Source: Ectocarpus siliculosus
Lineage: Eukaryota > Sar > Phaeophyceae > Ectocarpales > Ectocarpaceae
Reading direction: 5' to 3'
Assembly (NCBI GenBank): GCA_000310025.1
Contig: FN649729.1
Span: 4,148,204 to 4,175,650, forward strand
DNA: 27,447 bases
Numbering within the stretch: position 1 is the first letter of the stretch; every line of letters starts with the position of its first letter. The translations under genes and the position numbers were made by a program. Below are positions 19,016 to 27,447 of this stretch, piece after piece. The notes beneath the pieces were generated by a model. That model saw only the letters and a list, made by a program, of their open reading frames with translations. It did no database searches and was not told the DNA's origin.

Positions 19016-22000
19016 ATGGCGGACAGCCCACCGGTGACTAGGAAGAGGTGAGCTCTGAGTACCTTGTCTAGCTGCCAGTTCCTTGCTATTTGGTTCCTCC
19101 GGAAACGGCGAGAGGAAAGGAACCGGATTGTGTCATTCTCCAACACGGGTCCAAACTCCAAAACCCGAACAGCATCCGCAACAGCGGTTAGGTTGGGAGC
19201 ATCCCGGCTCTATGCAGGTCCCCCCACTGGACGCCTCTCAACCTGCGCGAAGATAACGCACGCAGGGCTGTTGCCAAGGAGGATGGTGGGATGACCTTGA
19301 CCGTATCGGTGGCTGTGGTTTTGGAGAGGCTGTGGTTATCGCGCCCACAGCAGGAAGGAGCAAGCAGTAGAGTGAACACATGTTGTGTATGACGGATGTT
19401 GGCCACCAAGACTCGTTTCGGGTGAGGGTTCAGCGAGGTGCCCTAGGCTACACGGGGTGCGCGCGAGACAAAACGGACGGCTCAAGCCTCGGGTAGTACC
19501 ACCTTCTGGTTGTCCCTGCAAGGGTGGGGTGTCGTCGGTGCCACGGCGCCACGGCGTCATGTTGTCGATGCCTCCGCGTGGGATCCACCTGCTGTAAAAG
19601 TTGGCGTCGAAGACGAAATACTCGAACTTTTGCCGACCTCAAAAGCAACAAACTGGCAACACTGGCTGGAGCGGAGACACGCGCGCGAAGATAAGGCATG
19701 GATGAGTACGAAGGAGCTAGTGTCTCGCAGAGACGGCGGCAGTATGTCTTCTACGTCCCCATTTCGAGGCACGTGAAGTCGCATCCTAATCGTCGTGCGA
19801 AAATCTATTTGTAGTCTATGCATACGAGCTGCAAGTGCGGCGAAATTCCCTTGGCTGTTGTTGTCACCCTAAAAACCGAGCGACAGAGAAAAATCAACCA
19901 GTCAACCGCCACCACCACCACCACCACGGTGCGACATGCCAAGATCTCACGTCGACAAGGATAGACTGTCCCTTGAGTGGCGGCACGCGATTGCATGCGG
20001 GGTCCTCGATCATGTTTCTAGCATACAACGCGGCGATAGTCGTGAAAATATGCTTTGATAAGTGCAAACGTCAACAATCCACGGAACCCCCTCTCATGAT
20101 CTGCAATTATTTTGTGGTGCTGACTGCCACTGCGATGGGGCCGTTTCGGATCCGGGTGCCCCCAGCAACTTCATTATAGCGTGCAAACCCACAGATCGAC
20201 TTGTTAGGATCAGTGCGGTGTGAATTGAATCAGGTATGTACGCGTCAATATAAAGCATTTTGGTTGTACTGCAAGCGAGAAACCGAAAAAAAATGACGAC
20301 GACGAAAACATGGTTTGCACCGCGTTGGGCGGGGAGTGGGGAGAGACCAACAGAACTACTACTGTAAGGCCGCATCATGTTCGATCCTTGATAGAAAACA
20401 AGATTCCACATTCCGTGTCTGGCTTTTTTAAGTGGGGTACGCTCTCATCCTCGTCGTGACGCCAATCCGGGCGGTTGTGGTTTGTTGCCCCAAAGAGCAC
20501 GAGGAAGTTAAATAGCCGTTTCACGTGCTTGTGCACTGGCTGTTTTGAGAGCCTGTGTAACACCAGCAGGGAACCTCGTTGCAGGGCCCTCACTCGTGCT
20601 GTCTGCGGGGCGCACACGAGCCAGATCTGTTGCAGCTCATCGAATCGGGTAGTCTTGCAGGGCTGTTAACCGGTACCTTATGGTCTTTCTTTTCAGGACG
20701 TTTGGATTTGGGTCCGGGGGCCCCTGAAGACTACGCGTACAGACAGCAGTGTGGTGTGTGCTCATGGACGTATGCATAGAAGACGGCACCAGGTCTTGGT
20801 CTCCTTTGATTGGCCTGCCGTCTGTGGCGTGTCCGTGTGGCCGCTGTTGCTGCTGTATTGCAGCAAACGTCTGATTCTGACGAGATGCCCTGACATGGGC
20901 ATTTAGCGCATGGCCCGGCTGCTGGGCTTTGTCATCAGCTTGCTGCTGGAGTGGGAGGGTATGCTCCGCTACTCTCCGCATACCTCACGTCGTTGCAGCT
21001 CCCGTCGCATGAGCTCCAGTTCATTCTTGATGTGTTGACGCTACAGTATGCGAAGAGAGCAAACAGCAGAAAACCGGATTTGCGCCAACCCTCGGACGGT
21101 ATTCGTGATTTGACAGCAGTATATGTATGCTGTCAACACGTGAGCATGCAGCGATCGTTTGTATCGGACCGAAACGCTCGCTGCCAATGAAAAGCCGCGC
21201 AACTTTTGCTACAAAACCGCGCCGAACCCCAGCCGGTGGCAACAGCTTTGCCACGCATTTTGTTCAGTTAGCAGTGCTCACGGCGATCAAGGCAGCATCC
21301 AGTCGTGCGAGGTGAGAGACCAACATCATCCGGCCACGTTGACAATGTCTTCCGGTTTGCTGTCATGTCGCCGACCCTTGTTGAATCCTCGCTCCGCGGT
21401 CGTTGTTGTTGTTTGGATCTGCAGGGGGAGGCATAACGACGGGGACAGGGCTGTCACGAGGGACCGCAGGTTAGTCAGCATTGTCAGGGCATGCGGCCTG
21501 TAGGATTGTTATTATTTTTCTTCGGCCGTACACCACACTTGCGTTCGTCGGGAAACTCGGAACAGCGTGCACCTTCGACGGGTTGCTACCTAAAACAAAC
21601 TGCAGCGGTGGGCGTGTTCGACGTTTGTTTTTATCTGTCTTAAAAACTAGTTTATTTTAAACACCCACGCTGCCCCTGCCTTGCACGCAGGTGTACCGAA
21701 CAGGCCACTGTATGAAGTGTCCGCTGATCGCCTAGAATACTTGAAAATAGTGCAGGGTGATCCCGAGTTGTTGGCTGCCGTTGAATCGGTATAAATTAGC
21801 TAACAGTATGTGAACAACGGGCCTTTGATGCCTCCAACTCTACGGTTCTCATTGTGGCTGTGTAGGCGACGCTTGTCTTTGCAACCAAACATGTGCGGCG
21901 TAATTGCTGTGTGTATCCAACTAGGACGAAGACAAGCACCTGCTGCGCGCAAGTGGGAATGGTTGTCGATTTCAAGTGTTTTTTTGGTTGCTGGCGTGTT

Positions 22001-25000
22001 GTGTCTGCTCCGAGTATGCCGGTTCGAAGTGACGTGTGCGATAGTCGGTACACCCAGTGATGGGCCCGGTTTCGCGACCCTAGAGTCAGGAGGGAATATG
22101 GTCGAGATTCCGCTGTTCAGGGCATGTTGTCCGTTTCGCGGCTATTGGTCGGGGTACAGCAGTGGTGCCTCGCGATGTTGTGGCTGCTACACAGGGCATG
22201 TCGTTGAACAGGGGATCGCTCAACCTTGCCCACCACTGTTCACGTCTGTCTGCTTGGCGTCAACCGCAGCTTCCCCGCCACGTCCACGGCCTCAACCTCC
22301 AATCGCGGTGTGACAACACGTCGCGACCCTTAACGACAAGAAATCCCCTCACGCGTGTCGTTCTTGTGCAGGAACGCTGGCAGTGACTGGAGAGAGTCGT
22401 TACGAAACTCCCGCCAAGAAGAGATGGAGAAAGCGGTTGCCGACAAGCGCAAGAAGCTCGTCAGGGCTATTCCCACGACCATCCCGGGCGTGTCTGCGGT
22501 GGTGAGGGGGGACGCCAGGAGCGACATTCGCGAAATCGAGGCGCTCGTGGACATGCAGGTATGCATATATTGCAGAAGGCACATAACCAACACTTGAGAC
22601 CCTTTTATCTTTTGCCCGAGGATCTCGTTTCTTATTTCTCTATGGGGCCCCAACAGCGCATATATGTATAGCTTTTAGTGTAGTGGTAGGCTTCTCGACT
22701 GAGTACCTGTTTTTGTGGCCAAGTTCTTAAACTGTCTCTTGCTTTTTTGCCTGAATTTCGTAACTCGTCTTCCGATTTTTTCGTGGTGGCGCGGTCTGAT
22801 CTGCTATTGCTATTTTATCTAGTGCGCCTGCTTTTTGTGCTTGAATGGCCGTGTGCGCACAAGATGGTGTCTTTCTTCGTCCCGGTGAACTGCGGCACCC
22901 GAGTTTCGTTCTTCTGGTTGTGTGATTCCGCTTTGCACCAATGGACGAATGCAGGGAAGATAGAAACCGTCGTTTGTGTGACGAGAACACGGAGGCGTTG
23001 TCGAGCTCTCCGACAGCATCTATATCGATTGATGCTACATAGGATTGCCATATGTCATGGGAAGCCACACACCAAGAGCACACAGTCGCCTCTCGAAATC
23101 CTAGTCGTTGCCATAGCTCAAAGTGCGCCTCAACCTCCCTTGTCTGTCCTAAAGGTGCTGCAACCGGAAGAGGTGGCACCCGGCGCCGTGCAGGCTACCC
23201 CTCGCCCCCCCATGCCCAAGGCCAATCAGCTGGAGCCCAAGCGGGCTAGGATGGCGCGGTGGAAGAAGGACCCTTCCGAGATGGAGAAGGACATGGCGAA
23301 ACAACGGGAGGCGTTGAAGAAGGCGGAGGAGGAGGACGAGCAGGTACACCAGTCGCTGTGTTTAGGACAACTCGTGTTGTTCACACGCATGGTGCCGAAG
23401 TTTTTGAGGACACGCTGTCCGCTTGAAGGACACTCCACCCACTTGGAGGAGATCGTGTTTTTCAGAGGGGGGTAACGACTTAAGGACACTGCTGTACCCG
23501 GCGTAAGGACGCTTGTTTCGAAGATTAACATCATGAGTGTCCTTAAAACGGATGGTGCGAGTATGGTAGAGGCAATAGCACCAAGAAACAGAGGTCACCG
23601 GACGTGCCTGTGTCTGGTTGTGTTGTCGTTCACGAAGAGCACTAGTCTCGACAAACGAGATCTAGACGTATCAATGTATCATGAACAAATTCCGCGAAAA
23701 CTTGTCCGAGTAGGCATAGTTTACTCATCGATTTGTTGGTGACTTATGTCATCGTTTTGTATCTAGCCCGATGTACATAGCACCCCTTAACCCCCCTTCC
23801 CCCCTGTCTGTGTCCGTCACATTGGGTTCGCTTTTTTTGGTACCATAGCTGGAAGCGGAGCGCGACGCATGGGAACGATGGTACCTCGTGCTCCGCGCGC
23901 ATCTCACGGCGGGCCGCCGACCCACTGCTACCTGGTCTCCGGCCGCCGCTGCCGCCGCTGCTGCATCCAGCGCCACCACTTCTAACGAGTCGCCCGTGTC
24001 CGGCGGCGATTCAGACTCGTCTGGGGACGAAAATGTTGCCGCCACCGGTGGGGCAGGTGGCGGCGGAGGCGGCAGCAGCAACAGCAGCACGGCCGGTGGC
24101 GGCGGCAGTGGAGACAGCACGGGCAAGGCTGTCGACAACGGTCGTTTCAGGACGGGGGGGGAAGAGGAGGAGGAGGAGGAGCGAGTGAGAGGTCTTGAGG
24201 TGGAGGTGATGAAGAGGGCGGGACTGGAAGGGAAGTTCGACATGACCAAGGTACGCCCAGGCTTTTTTCGGGGCCGGGGCAGAGAGAGTGGAATGTTTTT
24301 TGGTTCCCGCTTTTTTTGGTTCAGCAGATAATGGTATTTCGGATGCAGACACAGCCGAAGCGAGATGGGATCAGATAGTACTTCGTATAATATTTCGTTC
24401 ATGTGTTGCAGGAGAGATTTTTTCACCCCGACAGTAGTTGATCACATGTGAGGTTCATGGCACCAAAAGAAGGGGGAATGGGGCGCGCCGAGGTTTGTCT
24501 CAGGCGCCCTGCCTAGCCTACCGAGGGGTCTATCCTATCCCTTTAGTCTATCTGCCCGACTTCATCCTCTGCGTCACCACAGCAGTACCCTCCCCATAAG
24601 CAGCAGTTTAGCTCACACTCTCGCAACTCCAGCACGAAATGTTCTTGAACTTGAAGGTTGTTTTTATGCAACCGGCGAGAAGTCGGTGTGCACTGATTGG
24701 CTCGACTACCGCTTGTTTTCGAACCCAGGTCCTGAACGTGCTTGCCGGATGCAGCCGCGACGCCATGTTCGCCAGGCAGGAGCACACGACTCTCGTCGCC
24801 AAACAGCAGTCGGGCGGCGATGCCAAGGCTGGCGCTAAAGACGGCGGCGCTGAGCACGAGGGAGAGAGGAATGACGCGTCGCCCCACCCAGGGGATGAAG
24901 GATCGCTGCGGCGGTGGGAGGAGCTGCTGCGGTCGGCCCATGTTAACGGTGGGCGGTGGCGACCCGGCGTGATTGAAGGCGGCGTGACCAACGGTGAGTG

Positions 25001-27447
25001 TTGTGGGTTACCTCTGGAGAGCGCGGCAGTGTGTCGCCCTTGCAATGGTGGCAAACATCAAGCTCCCTGGTGCTTGTACTCTGCTTCCTGTGATCGCTAG
25101 GGCTTGATAGGGTGTACTCTCCGTCTTGATGGCCTCGCTAGTGCTGGGTAGGGTACGTGCACCTTCTGCAGTAGCCTACTGTTCACAACAACCACCCTCT
25201 GTTGCGCTGCCCTCAAGCAGTCTCCCCAGGCGTAAGTCTGGTACGTAACCCTTCTGGTAGTAGAGTATGATACCGTTGACAACAAACGCCCTTTGGCGCC
25301 CGTCCGCTGTCTTCAAGCAGCCCCCCCCGGGGGAACTTCTACAGACACGGATGATGCGAGCGGCCCCACTCCACGGACAGCTTCATCGCGAGGAGGAGAT
25401 CGACAACAGCAGCAGCAGCAGCAACGTGAACCGCTCGTGCCGAAGGGGCTGGACCTCCTGCCCAGCATGCGGGCGCCCCGGTACATGCTGCGACCAGGGG
25501 AACACGCCGATATCAGCGGCAGCGGGGCGACGGCAGAAGATGAGGCGCAGGCGATAGAGTATGTACCGTGGGTTGTTGGGAGCGGCAGCTCTGGTCGCGT
25601 CATGGCTGGGCACACGGGCGGCGCAGCAACGCCGATGCCTGCGGCGGGCGGGGTCAACGACAGGGTGCAGTGGTTCCCCAGAGGTTTGCCGAAGGAGTCG
25701 GTTACCGGCATGGGACAGGACGAGCGGGAGTCGGCGCTGTTCAACACTAGGGCCTCGATGGCGATCGACAGGCTCGGGGAGCAGGTGGAGGAGACCTCCA
25801 AGCGCCAGGCGGAGATGGAGATCAGACGACGAGAGAAGGTAATGTGAATCTGAAGAGTGACAGCTCCTTTGATCTGTGATCTTTTCTGCTTCCTGGGAGT
25901 GTACCAGTGTGTTGGTGTGGTTTACGCGAGATGTTTTGCGGGATATCGGAGGGGCTTGGTTGCTCGCTTCTTCTCTTCTTGCCCGTGTTTGGTATGCGGC
26001 TTGCAGTCACCCAACGTTGGTCACGAGGCTCCTGGGTTTCCCTGAAAGCACAGCGGTGAAGGGATGCCGCTGTGCACGTTGTCTTTCCGCCTAGCCTGCT
26101 CGAGCGATCGTTTTGGACGTGCTTATACGAAAACCCGGCCAAGCAGGCTTCGCCCATCGAGCAATAGCAATCAATCCGCTCGAAAGCTCTACTGTTAGTA
26201 GTGCCTCGTATTCCCCGGTACGGTCCCTGTAAGATGCACTGGTCCTTGCTGTGGCACTACAATCGTGCCCTCTTTTAGGGACACGCATGGCGTTTCTTCC
26301 GAAAAATGTGTTCTCAAGCCGGGGTTAAGTGGCCTTCAAAATTATGCCCCCCCTTGATTATCATTCTGCTGGGGGTGTCCTTGGATCGACCACTGCTGTG
26401 CTATAGAATTAGTCTTGACACAATTTGCGCCGCCGGTGGTGGTCTCTGCCCTTGGTGTTTTTCTTTTTGTCCAAGGTGGGAGAGGCCGTGTGCCTAGTGC
26501 GCGCCGCTGCGGACCACGAGAGGGTAAGACAGGACCACTTCCGCCGGATGAAGGCCCTCAGAGCGCAGCTGCAGAGTCTCGAGGGGACCAAGGGGTGAGT
26601 TGGGCAGGAGTCAGGGGGCGGGGGCGGGGGGGGGGGCGCACTCATGTCTTGCGTGCCTTAGTTGTTAAGACCATCGACCACGCGTCCTCGAGAGGACGGA
26701 GCGTTGTTCCCACAGGACCGATTTCTGATGGCCAAATCAGTGTGAAGCGGGGATACTGCCATCATACCTTGCCGGCTTCTGTCACACAAGTTCTGAACTC
26801 CTCTCCCGCCCCCTCCCTGACTCCCAAACGCCAGGCCGTCTTCGCCCAACGGGCAAGCGTCGGACACGAAAGGGCAAGACGCTAACGCAGAAGAAGAGGA
26901 ACAAGAGGAGGAGGAGGAGGAGGGAGAGGAAGCTGACCACAATAGCGACGATGACGCACCCAAGGAAGCCGCCGTCTTAACAACGAACCTCACAATCTCA
27001 GACGAGGGTGGTGGTGCTGATGAGAGTTCCGACGGTGACAGCGACGTACCGGTATCGTCCATCAACGGAGGCGGGGGCGGGACAGGGGACGGGTTGAAAG
27101 CGCCGGAGTCCAGGGGGAGCGTCGAGGCTAAGCAGCCGGCCTCGGGGGTGGCTGTATCGCCGCCGGGGTCTGGCTCCGTGCCCGCTTCACCGGCGTCCTC
27201 CTCTTCTTCGAATGTTGGTTCGGAACGATCGGCCAGTACCGCGAACGGTGTTGCCGGCGGCGGCGGCGGCGGCGACAAGCCCGGGGGGGTTGAGAGGGAC
27301 GGAAAGCGTGGGACGGCGGAGAACGGCGGCGGGAACCGGAGCGACGGGGACGCCGGCAAGAAGACCGCCGGCAAGGGCCAGTCCAAGGCCGGCGGTGGCG
27401 GTAGCGACGACGGGGGGGGGGGGGGGCAGGGGGGAGGAACCAAAAAC
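19016..27447 (+). CDS. Large coiled-coil, low-complexity acidic protein of unknown function (8 exons, 3' end outside window)
   Basis: Exons: 19016-19047, 22372-22558, 23155-23343, 23849-24250, 24729-24993, 25321-25838, 26476-26594 and 26835 to beyond 27447. Introns are GT-AG and phases 2,0,0,0,1,0,2 all match, giving 775 codons so far. The N-terminus is basic (MADSPPVTRKRNAGSDW, then KRKKLVRAIP). A first charged helix is at about 110-155 (DPSEMEKDMAKQREALKKAE and on), a second at about 505-572 (MAIDRLGEQVEETSKRQAEM and on). Between and after them are runs of Ala (8), Gly, Ser, Glu and Gln (7). Exon 8 is acidic, then Gly/Ser/Pro-rich, and ends in a 15-G run coding Gly. The composition suggests a nuclear scaffold, but I recognise no domain and assign no function. 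The start has a good context (CAGCATGGCG). Exon 1 (11 residues) is the weakest part of the model; an unseen coding exon in the 3.3-kb first intron is possible. Confidence 0.65.
20585..20652 (+). other. Exon-like segment A inside the intron
   Basis: Follows GTTGCAG and ends TCGG before GTAGTC. It encodes GAHEPDLLQLIESG at its end. Leaving phase 1, it joins in frame to 21691-21788. It could be an exon of a nested transcript, an alternative 5' part of gene 3, or a relic. Confidence 0.3.
21691..21788 (+). other. Exon-like segment B inside the intron
   Basis: Follows a pyrimidine-rich CTTGCACGCAG and ends GAATCG before GTATAA. Incoming phase 1, outgoing phase 0. It encodes VPNRPLYEVSADRLEYLKIV and a further 12 residues of ordinary globular composition. 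The outgoing phase does not fit the next gene 3 exon (which needs phase 2), so it is not placed in the main model. Confidence 0.35.
22559..26834 (+). other. Introns 2-7 of gene 3
   Basis: Introns 22559-23154, 23344-23848, 24251-24728, 24994-25320, 25839-26475 and 26595-26834. An 11-bp inverted repeat (TTAAGGACACT, 23480-23490, with AGTGTCCTTAA, 23536-23546) lies in the second of these. ACAGCAGTAC-type motifs are at 23488 and 24579. No additional gene is seen on either strand; large open frames overlapping exons are shadows of the GC-rich coding sequence. Confidence 0.55.
27412..27426 (+). repeat. 15-base poly-G run in coding sequence
   Basis: The run encodes five glycines in the last exon visible. 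Poly-C/G tracts mark both damaged regions of this window, so the length, and hence the frame beyond it, should be treated with caution. Confidence 0.7.

Larger units (their letters stand above)
19048..22371 (+). other. 3.3-kb first intron of gene 3
   Basis: GTGAGC donor and TTCTTGTGCAG acceptor, phase 2 on both sides. It is about five times the typical intron here. It contains a (CAC)n repeat at 19909-19927 and an inverted repeat GACAGCA/TGCTGTC at about 21112-21134. It also holds two exon-like segments whose frames join each other but not gene 3: 20585-20652 and 21691-21788. Confidence 0.55.

Noticed and set aside
19510-19776. 88-codon plus-strand frame in the first intron of gene 3, considered as exon 2
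   Set aside because: No acceptor gives the required phase 2, whereas exon 1 joins directly to 22372 in frame.
24378-24400. ACTTCGTATAAT, resembling a loxP arm (also ACTTCGTATA near 4157)
   Set aside because: Only one half-site is present each time, without spacer or inverted partner; chance similarity.
23749-27443. Long minus-strand open frames (225 and 261 codons)
   Set aside because: They are antisense shadows of GC-rich exons 4 and 8 of gene 3; the plus strand has matching splice phases and plausible protein composition.

Overview
The window looks like nuclear DNA of a brown alga (Phaeophyceae) or a close stramenopile relative. Three genes are built of many small exons with GT-AG introns of roughly 240-3300 bp. 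The exons are GC-rich and code for Ala, Gly, Ser, Gln and Glu homopolymers, and 3' ends appear to lie about 900 bp beyond the stops. There are no bacterial operons, ribosome binding sites or CRISPR arrays. The organism assignment rests on gene architecture and composition, not on a database match.

Layout. (1) 1-3754: a damaged contig edge, a diverged tandem repeat, a degraded coding remnant and the probable 3' UTR of gene 1. (2) 3755-9005, minus strand: gene 1, a complete seven-exon gene for a 374-residue Sds3-family protein, a scaffold subunit of the Sin3 histone deacetylase complex. (3) 9006-9348: a 343-bp divergent promoter region. (4) 9349-16701, plus strand: gene 2, nine exons, 275 residues. 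It is a basic nuclear-type protein ending in a free-standing copy of the DNA polymerase beta 8-kDa helix-hairpin-helix (dRP lyase) domain, with the lyase lysine conserved and no polymerase domain. (5) 16702-19015: 3' UTR of gene 2 and upstream region of gene 3. (6) 19016 to the window end, plus strand: gene 3, eight exons so far, 775 codons and open at the right edge, a low-complexity, coiled-coil, acidic protein that I do not recognise. Its first intron is 3.3 kb.

All three gene models were assembled by hand. Every exon junction keeps the reading frame (phases match at 6, 8 and 7 introns), which is the main support for them. Genes 1 and 2 are head to head and may share a promoter; one points to chromatin deacetylation and the other to DNA repair or DNA binding, but a functional link is only an inference.

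Two sequence-quality problems matter to any user. The 100-N gap at 14891-14990 is probably false: the 255 bp after it are a badly read copy of the 255 bp before it. The first 375 bp have the same damaged look and likewise run into a poly-C tract.
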